A stretch of DNA of 64,000 nucleotides from Flavobacterium crocinum (GCF_003122385.1 NZ_CP029255.1:3906001-3970000), one strand, 5' to 3'; counted from the stretch's first letter, positions 45,431 through 54,816 are shown. The notes: a model not told the origin generated them from the sequence alone. Made by a program: numbers and translations.

Positions 45431-46198
45431 ATGGATTCATACATAATACTTTTTCTTTGTTTAGCTGCGTTTGCTGCAGGTTTTATTGATGCAATTGTAG
45501 GCGGTGGCGGATTAATTCAAACTCCGATGGGATTAATTTTATTGCCTAATCTTCCAGTTTCTACAGTTATTGGAACGCTAAAAATTCCAGCTTTCAGCGG
45601 AACTGCATTTGCTGCTTTTCAGTATTTAAAGAAAGTGGTAATTAAATGGAAATTATTAATCATCATGATGTGTCTGGCAGTTCCTTCCGCATTTTTAGGA
45701 TCTACTGTTTTAACGCTTGTTAGTAATGATTTCATGAAACCACTGTTATTGGTAGTTTTGTCCTTATTATTTATTTATACTTATGCCAAGAAAAACTTCG
45801 GACAGCATGTAGCTAAAGATCATTCCGAAACAACTCAAATAATTTATGCTGTTGTAATTAGTATAATTGTTGGTTTTTATGACGGATTTATTGGTCCGGG
45901 AACAGGAAGTTTTTTTGTAGTGGCTTTTATTGCGCTTTTAGGGTTCGATTTTCTTCACGCTTCCGCGAATGCCAAAATGGTTAATCTGGCAACTAATTTT
46001 GGTTCAATTTGCCTTTTTATGATAAAAGGGAAAATCATTTGGACAATCGCAATTCCGATGGCAATAAGCAACGGACTTGGCGGATGGCTTGGTGCAAAAC
46101 TAGCAATCAATAAAGGAAATGGTTTTATTCGAATTTTCTTTTTGATTGTGGTCGTGGGAACTTTAATCCGATTTGCTTATGATGTGTTTTTTAAATAA
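45431..46198 (+). CDS. TSUP-family transporter (TauE/SafE-like)
   Basis: The 255-residue inner-membrane protein has about eight hydrophobic segments in two homologous halves. Each half carries a Gly-rich re-entrant-like motif (GFIDAIVGGGGLIQTP near 16-31 and GFYDGFIGPGTGSFFVV near the middle). The family exports or imports sulfur compounds and organic anions such as sulfite, sulfoacetate or taurine products. No sulfur-metabolism gene is adjacent, so the substrate is unknown. It is monocistronic with a shared terminator at 46201-46229. Confidence 0.92.
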   Translation: MDSYIILFLCLAAFAAGFIDAIVGGGGLIQTPMGLILLPNLPVSTVIGTLKIPAFSGTAFAAFQYLKKVVIKWKLLIIMMCLAVPSAFLGSTVLTLVSNDFMKPLLLVVLSLLFIYTYAKKNFGQHVAKDHSETTQIIYAVVISIIVGFYDGFIGPGTGSFFVVAFIALLGFDFLHASANAKMVNLATNFGSICLFMIKGKIIWTIAIPMAISNGLGGWLGAKLAINKGNGFIRIFFLIVVVGTLIRFAYDVFFK

Positions 46199-46200
46199 AA

Positions 46201-46229
46201 AAACTGCTAAAATTCTATTTTAGCAGTTT
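46201..46229. terminator. bidirectional intrinsic terminator
   Basis: A perfect 13-bp stem (46201-46213 with 46217-46229) on a 3-nt loop with A/T tails lies between the convergent TSUP and T9SS-protein genes. Confidence 0.85.
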
Positions 46230-46252
46230 TACAGTATTCCCGAAGCGAGAGA

Positions 46253-48949
46253 TTAGTTTTTAATAACTTTGATGATTGAACTTTTGTCGCCAGCGTATAT
46301 TTTTGTAAAATAAAGACCTGACTGTAAAGTTGTAAAGTCGATTTCTATTTTATTTTTATCGTAGTTTTTATTCGACAAAAGCTGTCCTAGTATGTTGTAA
46401 ATTTCTATTTTAGTTATGTTTTCAGTGTTTGAAACACTATAAAAATCTTTTACAGGATTTGGGTAAGTAATTAAGTTTGGAAGTTGATTTTCTTTCAAGC
46501 CTAATGTGGAAGAATAAACAGTAACAGGAAGCCTATAACCACTCTCCACATTGTTTACAGTTTGAGATGCAAAATAAGTTGTACCATTAACAAGAACTGT
46601 TGACGATGGAAGAACTTCTTCGCTCATGCCTTTATTAGTCAATTTGTTATTAATACCGCAATTACTTTGAGTTGAATACCATTTTATATCTGTCCCGTTT
46701 ATTTTTAGATCAGCTAATGTTTGACCGTTTGTAAAAGGTTGAAAAATTTCTCCTTCAGGATTTACGCTAGTATTAGTATTAGAAAATTTAAAGCGTACAA
46801 TTCCGTGATTATTTTGATTGTTTACTTTTGTAAAATAACCATAAGAAATTACATCCTCACAGTTCTGAATTTCGAAATTGGATATTGAATTAATGCTAAA
46901 GGTTTCTGTACTCAGGAGTTTACCTTCGGAGCTAAGTGTTATTTTTTTATTAGTATTATTTTCAGTTACAGCTAAAATATTTATTGCTCCGTTTTCGTAA
47001 AAATCATAATAATACACGTTACTTGTTCCAAAATTATAAGGAGTAAAAGTAGGATCTACAGTTCCATTTGCATTTACACGACTTAGTACATTTGAAACTG
47101 TAACAAGAAGCTGACCATTATTAAGCTCTTTTGTTTTGTAGTAACCTTGAGAACTTGGTTTGAAAGAAGTATCTACTACACCATCTTTGTTTATTTTTAA
47201 AATTGCGGAGTACGTATATGCATAATTATCCTGTGCAAAGGAAACTAAGAAATTATCGTTACTTAGACTATGTAGTATGTATGGTTTGTGATAGAAGACC
47301 GCTTTAAAACTGGAATCTATAGAGCCATCAGTGTTTAAACGAATTAAATTATAAGAGGAATATTTTTCTGTAGTATTTTTGAATATTTTACTTGAACCAA
47401 TTAGTAAAATTTTACCATCACTAATTTGTTTCATGCCAACAATACTACCTCCTTCAATAGGACTATTAAAGCTAGAGTCAAGACTGCCATCACTGTTGAG
47501 TCTAATTATACTTTTCCAGGTATTATTTACTTTTAAACCATCCTCATGAAGTAAAATTACCTTACCGTCTTTTTGTTGAATGAAAATGTATTTATTAGTG
47601 ATATCTGCATCTATTGTAATCGCCGGATCTAAATTAAAATTGGAATCTAGATCTCCATTTTGTTGAAGTCTGCAAATATTTCGAACGGGAAAATCATTAT
47701 AGGTTGTAAAATTTCCAACACATAGTATCTTTTGATCGGCTAAAACTTTTGATACAAAAGGATATGTATTAAAATCGTCCCATTGATCAAAAAATAAATT
47801 AAATCCAGAATGAGGATTAAAAGTAAGATCTAAACTTCCGTTTTCATTTATTCTATGAATTCCGGATCTGGTTATACCTTGTAGATCTTTAAAATGAGCA
47901 CTGATGATCATTTTGTTTCCCTGAAAAGAAAATTCTCCTTTATTGAGAAAACCAACAGTGTTTATGTATTTGAAAGTATTATCTGTTTCGCCATTACTTT
48001 CTAAACGTATAAAAGTCTCATGATTTAGATCAAGAACAATTTTATTGTCTTTTTGTAAATAAACATTATCAGCTCTCAGAGTTCGGCTGTCCAGAGATTT
48101 AAATTCTTTGTCTCTAGTACCATCATTATTCAGTCTTACAATAGAATAAGAAATTGTTTTTCCATTTTCTTTATAATTACAACCTACAGCAATTATTTTT
48201 CCGTCCGGTTGTACTGTCACATCCTGAATACTACTGTTGTTTTCTGTTTCAAAACCGTTTGTAACGAAGTTTAATTTTGGATCAATTGTAGCAACAACCT
48301 TAAATGTGTTGTCGATTTTTCCGTTTGGCAGTAATCGTATAAGCCCGGAAGCTCCCCTTAAAGCAAAAATATATTTTCCATCACTTTGGATAGCCATTGC
48401 ATTTGGAGTGTAATCGCTTTTAAAAGTGTTATCAATACTTCCATCTGCATTTAAGCGTACACAGCCTCCAGTGTATTCTCCGTTAACTGTTTGAAAAGAA
48501 CCGTAAACAATTACTTTTCCATCTTCCTGATAAACAACATTTTTGATGGACATTGTCATTGTTGTAGAAAGAATACCAAATGTAGTAGTAATGAAGTTAG
48601 AATTAGCGGTTCCATTTGCATTAAAACCCTTTAGTTTTCCATTATAGTCCAAAGTTAAAAACTGACCATCTGATTTAGCATAGAGTTTTATAGAAGTCCT
48701 GGTATAAGAATCGGTTGTATTGAAGTTTTTATCAAGGCTGCCATCTTCATTCAGAAGTAATACATTGTAGTCATAAGAATGTTCAAATACAGTTAGTATT
48801 TTCTTATTAGAAAGAACAATTCCCTGACTGCCTATATCTTGTTGATAGGTTCCTGTTTCTTTTTTATTGAATGTCGGATCGATTTCCTGATTTTGGGATG
48901 CTAATTTTAGAGTTAATAAAAGAAATACAAATAGGTAGTTTTTTCTCAT
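46253..48949 (-). CDS. T9SS-secreted delta-60 repeat protein
   Basis: The 898-residue surface or secreted protein has a signal peptide (MRKNYLFVFLLLTLKLASQ). It continues with many delta-60 repeats (pattern DGKI..VG.... RLN.DGS.D..F, at least ten between residues ~60 and 700), and a Gly/Asn linker. The end is a type A T9SS sorting domain (about 822-898, YPNPVKDFYSV, IYNILGQLLSNKNYD, LQSGLYFTKI), so it is exported through the type IX system and probably cell-surface attached. The delta-60 repeats are predicted to form a beta-propeller-like scaffold. Specific function is unknown. A -7 box lies at 48976-48983. Confidence 0.93.
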   Translation of the reverse strand: MRKNYLFVFLLLTLKLASQNQEIDPTFNKKETGTYQQDIGSQGIVLSNKKILTVFEHSYDYNVLLLNEDGSLDKNFNTTDSYTRTSIKLYAKSDGQFLTLDYNGKLKGFNANGTANSNFITTTFGILSTTMTMSIKNVVYQEDGKVIVYGSFQTVNGEYTGGCVRLNADGSIDNTFKSDYTPNAMAIQSDGKYIFALRGASGLIRLLPNGKIDNTFKVVATIDPKLNFVTNGFETENNSSIQDVTVQPDGKIIAVGCNYKENGKTISYSIVRLNNDGTRDKEFKSLDSRTLRADNVYLQKDNKIVLDLNHETFIRLESNGETDNTFKYINTVGFLNKGEFSFQGNKMIISAHFKDLQGITRSGIHRINENGSLDLTFNPHSGFNLFFDQWDDFNTYPFVSKVLADQKILCVGNFTTYNDFPVRNICRLQQNGDLDSNFNLDPAITIDADITNKYIFIQQKDGKVILLHEDGLKVNNTWKSIIRLNSDGSLDSSFNSPIEGGSIVGMKQISDGKILLIGSSKIFKNTTEKYSSYNLIRLNTDGSIDSSFKAVFYHKPYILHSLSNDNFLVSFAQDNYAYTYSAILKINKDGVVDTSFKPSSQGYYKTKELNNGQLLVTVSNVLSRVNANGTVDPTFTPYNFGTSNVYYYDFYENGAINILAVTENNTNKKITLSSEGKLLSTETFSINSISNFEIQNCEDVISYGYFTKVNNQNNHGIVRFKFSNTNTSVNPEGEIFQPFTNGQTLADLKINGTDIKWYSTQSNCGINNKLTNKGMSEEVLPSSTVLVNGTTYFASQTVNNVESGYRLPVTVYSSTLGLKENQLPNLITYPNPVKDFYSVSNTENITKIEIYNILGQLLSNKNYDKNKIEIDFTTLQSGLYFTKIYAGDKSSIIKVIKN

Positions 48950-48975
48950 AAAGATAGATTTTGTTTTTGGTTAGT

Positions 48976-48983
48976 CAAATGTA
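48976..48983 (-). promoter_or_regulatory. candidate -7 box of T9SS-protein gene
   Basis: TACATTTG on the minus strand, 26 nt upstream of the start. Confidence 0.4.
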
Positions 48984-49082
48984 GTTTTTATTCCGATAAA
49001 TCTTATTATTTTAGAAGAAATCTCGATAATATTTAATAACGTAATATTTTATTGTGATAAAAGTGCGGATTGATTGTTTTGT

Positions 49083-49142
49083 AGCCCCGATTGAGGCGTT
49101 ATCCTCGTAGCGTAGAGATAAAGCCGAAAGCGGGAATCCATG
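49083..49142. repeat. flavobacterial dispersed palindromic repeat, copy 2
   Basis: Starts TAGCCCCGAT and ends AAAGCGGGAATCC, the complement of the ends of the element at 1871-1952. The inner part (49108-49122) is a short weak hairpin with different sequence. The tract at 49170-49214 is another repeat type (CTTAGCGCCTCAGTATCTTAG) also seen near 23030. No gene is present in 48950-49255. Confidence 0.6.
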
Positions 49143-49227
49143 CTGATAAAAATGCCCAATGTTTGGCTTCATAAAAAACTTAGAACCTTAGCGCCTCAGT
49201 ATCTTAGGAACTTTCTTTTTTAATTCT

Positions 49228-49235
49228 TAATTTTG
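49228..49235 (+). promoter_or_regulatory. candidate -7 box of helicase gene
   Basis: TAATTTTG, 20 nt before the helicase start codon. Confidence 0.4.
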
Positions 49236-49255
49236 CATAAAAGGAGAAAAATTAC

Positions 49256-51592
49256 ATGCAGAAATATATTGACCAGCTCAACGAAGCACAGAGAGCGCCT
49301 GTTTTAAAGAAAGACGGGCCAATGATTATTATTGCTGGTGCAGGTTCGGGAAAAACCCGTGTTTTAACAATTAGGATTGCGTATTTGATGGCTCAAGGAA
49401 TTGATGCTTTCAATATTTTGTCGCTTACTTTTACCAATAAAGCGGCTCGTGAGATGAAACACAGGATTTCGGATATTGTGGGAGCATCCGAAGCAAAAAA
49501 TCTTTGGATGGGAACTTTTCACTCGATTTTTGCGCGTATTCTTCGCGCAGAATCGGATCATTTAGGTTATCCTTCTAATTTTACTATTTACGATTCTCAG
49601 GATTCAGCGAGATTAATTTCTTCGATTATCAAAGAAATGCAGCTGGATCGTGATGTATATAAACCAAAACAAATTTTGGGGCGTATATCTAATTATAAGA
49701 ACAGTTTGATTACGGTTAAAGCATACTTTAATAATCCGGAATTGGTTGAAGCCGATGCAATGGCAAAAAGACCAAGGTTAGGAGAGATATACCAACAATA
49801 TGTGGAACGCTGTTTTAAAGCCGGAGCAATGGATTTTGATGATTTATTGTTGAAGACCAATGAATTACTGAATCGTTTTCCAGAAGTTTTAGCTAAATAT
49901 CAGGACCGTTTTCGTTATATTCTGGTTGATGAGTACCAAGACACGAACCACTCTCAGTATTTGATTGTTAGGGCTTTATCGGACAGATTTCAGAATATTT
50001 GTGTGGTTGGAGATGATGCGCAGAGTATCTATGCTTTCCGTGGAGCGAATATCAATAATATTTTGAATTTCCAGAAAGACTATGAAGGGGTTATAATGTT
50101 CCGTTTGGAGCAGAATTACCGTTCGACGCGAAATATTGTAGAAGCGGCAAACACCGTGATGGAGCATAATAAAACCAAACTGGATAAAGTGGTTTGGACA
50201 GCTAACGAATTTGGACCAAAAATTAAAGTCCACCGAAGTTTAACAGATGCTGAGGAAGGTCGTTTTGTAGCTAGTACGATTTTTGAGCAGAAAATGCAGC
50301 ATCAGTTGCATAATGGATCTTTTGCAATTTTGTATCGTACCAATGCACAGTCACGTGCAATGGAGGATGCTTTAAGAAAGCGTGATATTCCGTATCGAAT
50401 TTATGGAGGTTTGTCTTTCTACCAACGCAAAGAGATTAAAGATGTTTTGTGTTATCTGCGTTTGGTTTTGAATCCGAAAGATGAGGAAGCATTAATTCGT
50501 GTGATCAATTATCCGGCTCGTGGAATTGGAGATACAACTGTAGAAAAGCTGACTATTGCAGCAAATCACTACAAACGTTCGATTTGGGAAGTAATGGTGA
50601 ATATTGATAAAATTGATCTGAAATTAAACGCCGGAACGAAAAACAAACTGAAAGACTTTGTGACGATGATTCAGAGTTTTCAGGTAATTGATCAAAATCA
50701 GGATGCCTTTTATATTACGGATCACGTTGCTAAGAAAACAGGTTTAGTTCAGGAATTGAAGAAAGATGCGACTCCGGAAGGAATGGCAAAAATTCAGAAT
50801 ATCGAAGAGCTTTTAAACGGTATTAAAGATTTTACAGAAGGACAAAGAGAAATTGACGGAGCAAGAGGAGCACTTTCTGAGTTTATGGAAGATGTGGCTC
50901 TTGCAACAGATTTAGATAAAGATACCAATGATGATGATCGTGTAGCATTGATGACCATTCACTTAGCAAAAGGATTGGAGTTTCCTCATGTTTTTGTGGT
51001 GGGTATGGAAGAAGATTTGTTTCCGAGTGCCATGAGTATGAGTACAAGAAGTGAATTGGAAGAAGAACGACGTTTGTTTTATGTAGCCTTAACAAGAGCA
51101 GAACATCAGGCGTATTTGACTTATGCGCAATCGCGTTACCGTTGGGGAAAACTAACAGATAGTGAACCTTCCAGATTTATTGAAGAGATTGAAGATCAGT
51201 ATTTGGAATATCTAACTCCTTCTGAAACCAATTATCGTTATAAATCACCAATTGATGGTGATATATTTGGAGATGTTGATAAATCTAAATTGAGATTAAA
51301 CAAACCTGTTGCAGGAACTCCTCCAAAGAATATTACAGATAATAACCCGAAACCGGATCTTAATATTAGAAAACTAAAACCTGTTACAGGAACTAATCCA
51401 AATGCAAGTGCTGCAAATTTATTTGATAACAAATTGACAATTGGGAATATAGTATTGCACGAACGTTTTGGAAAAGGTGAGGTTATTAACCTGGAAGGGG
51501 TTGGTGCTGACAGAAAAGCAGAAATAAAATTTGAAGTCGGCGGAATTAAGAAATTGTTGCTAAGATTTGCTAAATTAGATGTGGTAGGATAA
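49256..51592 (+). CDS. UvrD/PcrA-type ATP-dependent DNA helicase
   Basis: The 778-residue superfamily 1A 3'-5' helicase works in repair and replication restart. Motifs are clear: Q-motif LNEAQRAPV, Walker A GAGSGKT (28-34), motif II DEYQDTN, motif III GDDAQSIYAFRGA, motif IV EQNYRST, and motif VI VALTRAE. The last ~130 residues form a linker and a small C-terminal domain (LHERFGKGEVINLEGVG) as in PcrA. Length fits. The 3' end carries an imperfect hairpin (51601-51612 with 51642-51653). The choice between PcrA and UvrD names is semantic in Bacteroidetes. Confidence 0.95.
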   Translation: MQKYIDQLNEAQRAPVLKKDGPMIIIAGAGSGKTRVLTIRIAYLMAQGIDAFNILSLTFTNKAAREMKHRISDIVGASEAKNLWMGTFHSIFARILRAESDHLGYPSNFTIYDSQDSARLISSIIKEMQLDRDVYKPKQILGRISNYKNSLITVKAYFNNPELVEADAMAKRPRLGEIYQQYVERCFKAGAMDFDDLLLKTNELLNRFPEVLAKYQDRFRYILVDEYQDTNHSQYLIVRALSDRFQNICVVGDDAQSIYAFRGANINNILNFQKDYEGVIMFRLEQNYRSTRNIVEAANTVMEHNKTKLDKVVWTANEFGPKIKVHRSLTDAEEGRFVASTIFEQKMQHQLHNGSFAILYRTNAQSRAMEDALRKRDIPYRIYGGLSFYQRKEIKDVLCYLRLVLNPKDEEALIRVINYPARGIGDTTVEKLTIAANHYKRSIWEVMVNIDKIDLKLNAGTKNKLKDFVTMIQSFQVIDQNQDAFYITDHVAKKTGLVQELKKDATPEGMAKIQNIEELLNGIKDFTEGQREIDGARGALSEFMEDVALATDLDKDTNDDDRVALMTIHLAKGLEFPHVFVVGMEEDLFPSAMSMSTRSELEEERRLFYVALTRAEHQAYLTYAQSRYRWGKLTDSEPSRFIEEIEDQYLEYLTPSETNYRYKSPIDGDIFGDVDKSKLRLNKPVAGTPPKNITDNNPKPDLNIRKLKPVTGTNPNASAANLFDNKLTIGNIVLHERFGKGEVINLEGVGADRKAEIKFEVGGIKKLLLRFAKLDVVG

Positions 51593-51600
51593 AAAAATAT

Positions 51601-51653
51601 TGTTTCAAGTTTCATGTTTCACGTTTGAAGTTATGGAGCTAAAACTTGAAACA
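51601..51653 (+). terminator. terminator-like hairpin after the helicase gene
   Basis: TGTTTCAAGTTT (51601-51612) pairs with AAACTTGAAACA (51642-51653), and the right arm is repeated at ~51660. These TTTCAAG tracts recur at ~16470, 22990 and 54840. Confidence 0.5.
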
Positions 51654-51679
51654 AATAAAAACTTGAAACAAAAACAAAA

Positions 51680-52300
51680 ATGGCAGAATTTATAAAAATA
51701 TATCCGGACAAACCAAGTGAAGCGGCAATTGCAAAAGTGGTAAAAGTGCTTCAGAATGGTGGATTGGTAATTTATCCAACAGATACTGTGTACGGTTTAG
51801 GTTGTGATATTACCAATTCGAGAGCATTAGAAAAAATTGCTAAAATTAAAGGTGTGAAACTGGAGAAAGCAAACCTCTCTTTTATTTGCCATGATTTGAG
51901 TAATCTTTCAGATTATGTACGCCAGATTAATACTTCGACTTTTAAAATCTTAAAGAGGGCATTGCCTGGGCCTTATACTTTTATTTTACCGGGAAATAAT
52001 AATCTTCCAAAGGAATTTAAAAAGAAAACAACAGTGGGTATTCGTGTTCCTGATAATAACATTATTTTGGAAATCGTTCGTCAATTGGGAAACCCGGTGG
52101 TTTCAACTTCGATTCGTGATGAAGATGATGTAATCGAATATACTACAGATCCGGAATTAATTTTCGAGAAATGGCAGCATCTGGTTGATATGGTAATTGA
52201 TGGAGGTTACGGAGATAATGTGGGTTCGACTATTATCGATCTTTCTGAACATGAGCCGGTTATTGTAAGGGAAGGAAAAGGTGATATTGATATTTTGTAA
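51680..52300 (+). CDS. tsaC: L-threonylcarbamoyladenylate synthase
   Basis: The 206-residue YrdC/Sua5-family enzyme makes threonylcarbamoyl-AMP from Thr, bicarbonate and ATP, the first step of t6A37 tRNA modification. The YrdC core is visible (NGGLVIYPTDTVYGLGCDI, KRALPGPYTFIL, TVGIRVPDN, VVSTSIRDEDD, GSTIIDLSE). It lacks the C-terminal Sua5 extension, so it is the short TsaC-like form. The partner tsaE is partly present at the right edge of the window. The gene is preceded by helicase repeats and followed by a bidirectional terminator. Confidence 0.93.
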   Translation: MAEFIKIYPDKPSEAAIAKVVKVLQNGGLVIYPTDTVYGLGCDITNSRALEKIAKIKGVKLEKANLSFICHDLSNLSDYVRQINTSTFKILKRALPGPYTFILPGNNNLPKEFKKKTTVGIRVPDNNIILEIVRQLGNPVVSTSIRDEDDVIEYTTDPELIFEKWQHLVDMVIDGGYGDNVGSTIIDLSEHEPVIVREGKGDIDIL

Positions 52301-52403
52301 ATAAATACTTTAATTGTATAAATTTATAAAAATAATGACTAACTTTATTACAGTTAAAATTTAGTTAGTTATCTAAAATACTTTTATTCTTTTGAGAATA
52401 CAA

Positions 52404-52429
52404 AAAAGCAGGTCAATTGACCTGCTTTT
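52404..52429. terminator. bidirectional intrinsic terminator
   Basis: A perfect 26-bp palindrome (AAAAGCAGGTCAA / TTGACCTGCTTTT) lies between the convergent tsaC and OmpA-type genes. Confidence 0.8.
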
Positions 52430-52456
52430 GTGCTTTTTATGAAATCTGAAACAAGA

Positions 52457-53290
52457 TTATTTAGCCTGCTTTTTCATTTCTTTTTCAATCATATCATAGA
52501 ATTGATCGATTTTTGGCATAACTACGATACGAGTTCTTCTGTTACGAGCTTTGTTCTCAGCAGAATCATTAGCAACTAATGGTACGTAAGAGCTTCTACC
52601 AGCAGCGATTAATTTAGCTGGGTTAACTCCAAGATCGTTTGTTAATACACGAACGATAGAAGTAGAACGTTTTACACTTAAATCCCAGTTGTCTAAGATA
52701 ATTCCGTTGCTTTTGTATGGAACATCATCAGTATGACCTTCAACCATACATTCGAAATCTGGTTTATCATTTACAACTTTAGCAACTTTAGCTAAAACAG
52801 TTTTAGCTTTGTCACTTACGTCGTAGCTTCCGCTTTTGAATAATAATTTATCAGCGATAGAGATAAATACAACTCCTTTTTCAACGTTGATTTCGATGTC
52901 CGGATCGTTGATTCCAACTGCTCCTTTTAAGCTTGTAACTAAAGCTAAAGTAACACTGTCTTTTTTAGTTAAAGCGTCTTGAAGTCTAGAGATTTTCAAA
53001 TCTTTTTCTTTTAAGCTTTCAAGAGATTTTTCCAGGTTTTCAGCACCTTTAGTTGTTAAGATTGTTAAATCTTTAGAACTGTTGATTAAGTCTTGATTAT
53101 GTTGTTTGTAGCTTTCAGCTGTAGCAGCTAATCCAGCTTTTTCTTCTAAGCACGTGTTTAATTTTACAGTACAAGAGTTTAACAAATCTTGAGTCTCTTT
53201 GTTTTTAGCTTCTAATTCCGCGTATTTCTTTTTAGAAACACATGACGTTAGTGCCATTAATACTGATAGTGCGATAACTATTTTTCTCAT
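52457..53290 (-). CDS. OmpA-family peptidoglycan-binding lipoprotein
   Basis: The 277-residue lipoprotein (LTSC, Cys17) has a coiled-coil stretch (about 22-120, LEAKNKETQDLLNSC) and a C-terminal OmpA domain (about 140-265). The latter shows VEGHTDDVPYKS, WDLSVKRSTSIVRVL and NRRTRIVVMPK, the peptidoglycan-anchoring pattern. It would tether the outer membrane to the cell wall. There is no beta-barrel part, so it is OmpA-like only at its C-terminus. A minus-strand -7 box sits at 53318-53325. The downstream region has a shared terminator with tsaC. Confidence 0.93.
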   Translation of the reverse strand: MRKIVIALSVLMALTSCVSKKKYAELEAKNKETQDLLNSCTVKLNTCLEEKAGLAATAESYKQHNQDLINSSKDLTILTTKGAENLEKSLESLKEKDLKISRLQDALTKKDSVTLALVTSLKGAVGINDPDIEINVEKGVVFISIADKLLFKSGSYDVSDKAKTVLAKVAKVVNDKPDFECMVEGHTDDVPYKSNGIILDNWDLSVKRSTSIVRVLTNDLGVNPAKLIAAGRSSYVPLVANDSAENKARNRRTRIVVMPKIDQFYDMIEKEMKKQAK

Positions 53291-53317
53291 AAATTTAATT
53301 TTAATTAGACTTGATTA

Positions 53318-53325
53318 CAAATTTA
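53318..53325 (-). promoter_or_regulatory. candidate -7 box of ompA-type gene
   Basis: TAAATTTG on the minus strand, 28 nt upstream of the lipoprotein start and overlapping the 3' end of the glycosyltransferase gene. Confidence 0.4.
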
Positions 53326-54342
53326 GTTTTTAATATTTTGAATACTGTTAAAGATTTCTTTAAATAGGGTCATTTTCTTTATATAATAAAGGAAAACGAT
53401 GCTTTTTACCATATAGTATTGCTGAATCTGAAATTCTTTTCGTTTCCCGAGATATTTTAAAGATAAGCAATAAAATGAAAAATGTGCCTTTAAAATAGCA
53501 AAAGTATGTCCGATTTTACCTTGTGTAAGAAAACGGATACCCGCTATACCGTCTAAAACCATACGAAAAAAAATCACCCAGAATAATCCTCTTTTTGGTA
53601 GATTTTTGACGAGCATTAATAATGAATTTCTAAAATTCAGATAGGTTTTTTTAGGATTTCCTTGTTGTAAAGTTGCCCCGCCAACATGGTAAACAACAGA
53701 CTGATAATTGTATTTTATAATGTGCCCTTCGTTTGCAGCACGCCAGCATAAATCTATTTCTTCCTGATGAGCAAAAAAGCTTTCATCAAAACCTCCTAAT
53801 TCGTGATAAACATTTTTTCTGATAAAGAAACAAGCGCCAGAAGCCCAGAACAATTCGCTGTTATTGTCGTATTGTCCGTTATCTTTTTCTAAGGTTTCGA
53901 AAATTCTTCCTCTACAGAAAGGAAACCCATATTTATCAATAAAACCACCCGCTGCGCCAGCATATTCAAAATATTCTTTGTTTTTAAAGTCAAGAATTTT
54001 TGGCTGAATAATAGCAGTTTGTTTTTCGTTCTCGAAAGTTTCTAAAATAGGTTTAAGCCAATTTTCAGTTACTTCAATATCTGAATTTACTAATGCATAA
54101 ATTTCAGCATCAATATGTTGTAAAGCATCATTATAGCCTTTTGCAAAGCCATGATTACCTGAGTTTTTTACAATTTTAATTGTAGGGAAATTTTGTTGAA
54201 CAAATTCAACAGAGTTATCTGTAGAATCATTGTCTGCAACGTAAATTGTTGCACCTTCTGAAAACTGAATAACAGATGGTAAAAACTGCTCCAGCAATTT
54301 TACTCCGTTCCAATTTAAAATGACAACTGCTATCTTATCCAA
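53323..54342 (-). CDS. family 2 glycosyltransferase
   Basis: The 339-residue GT-A fold enzyme carries AVVILNWNGVKLLEQFLPS at its start, donor-binding YVADNDSTDNSVEF, an acidic SDIEVTENWL (DxD-like) motif, and a later HQEEIDLCWRAANEGHIIKY typical of rhamnosyl-type GT2. A C-terminal amphipathic or hydrophobic segment (about 245-310) suggests membrane association. It probably acts in cell-surface polysaccharide or lipid-linked sugar assembly. No other glycan genes are adjacent, so acceptor and sugar are unknown. It overlaps no other gene but shares a short boundary with the orphan nuclease-like gene. Confidence 0.93.
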   Translation of the reverse strand: MDKIAVVILNWNGVKLLEQFLPSVIQFSEGATIYVADNDSTDNSVEFVQQNFPTIKIVKNSGNHGFAKGYNDALQHIDAEIYALVNSDIEVTENWLKPILETFENEKQTAIIQPKILDFKNKEYFEYAGAAGGFIDKYGFPFCRGRIFETLEKDNGQYDNNSELFWASGACFFIRKNVYHELGGFDESFFAHQEEIDLCWRAANEGHIIKYNYQSVVYHVGGATLQQGNPKKTYLNFRNSLLMLVKNLPKRGLFWVIFFRMVLDGIAGIRFLTQGKIGHTFAILKAHFSFYCLSLKYLGKRKEFQIQQYYMVKSIVFLYYIKKMTLFKEIFNSIQNIKN

Positions 54343-54363
54343 AAGTACTTTAATTATTTATTT

Positions 54364-54816
54364 TTAATGGTTTTCTTTATAGTCAGGCAGGCTTCTCAAA
54401 AACTCATATTTTTCGTTTTCAAAATCCATTTGACAATAAAAATGGTTTAGTCCGTTTGTGACATTCAAAAACCGTGCCTGCATTGTCATATTGTAACGGG
54501 CAATTTGATCAAAAGTTGCCTGAGAGATTTTAACTTCGGGTGCTTTACATTCTACAAGTATGTGTATTGTGCCATCTGGATTGAATACCACAACATCGTA
54601 GCGCTTTCGTAATCCATTGACAGTTAAAACTTTCTCTACATTGATTAAAGATTTGGGATATTTCTTTTCATGCATCAGAAAATGAACGACATGCTGGCGA
54701 ACCCATTCTTCCGGTGTGAGAATTATAAATTTTTTCCTGATTTCATCAAAAATAGACACTTTATTTTCGTTATTTTTGAATCGGAAACTATAAGCAGGGA
54801 AGTTAAGTTTAATCAT
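54364..54816 (-). CDS. stand-alone HsdR N-terminal-type nuclease domain protein
   Basis: About 150 residues from ATG 54816, the start that opens the conserved part (MIKLNFPAYSFRFKN). It matches the N-terminal domain of type I restriction HsdR subunits, a PD-(D/E)xK nuclease: TPEEWVRQHVVHFL, then RKRYDVVVFNPDG and HILVECKAPEV (Asp74, Glu89, Lys91). It lacks helicase and specificity parts, and no hsdM or hsdS is nearby. The gene diverges from holA, a position I recall as conserved in Bacteroidetes. So it may be a housekeeping DNA-processing protein, not defence (inference). Confidence 0.85.
   Translation of the reverse strand: MIKLNFPAYSFRFKNNENKVSIFDEIRKKFIILTPEEWVRQHVVHFLMHEKKYPKSLINVEKVLTVNGLRKRYDVVVFNPDGTIHILVECKAPEVKISQATFDQIARYNMTMQARFLNVTNGLNHFYCQMDFENEKYEFLRSLPDYKENH

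Noticed and set aside
54364..54816. Restriction-modification defence system
   Set aside because: Only the HsdR N-terminal domain type is present; no methylase, specificity or helicase subunit is adjacent.
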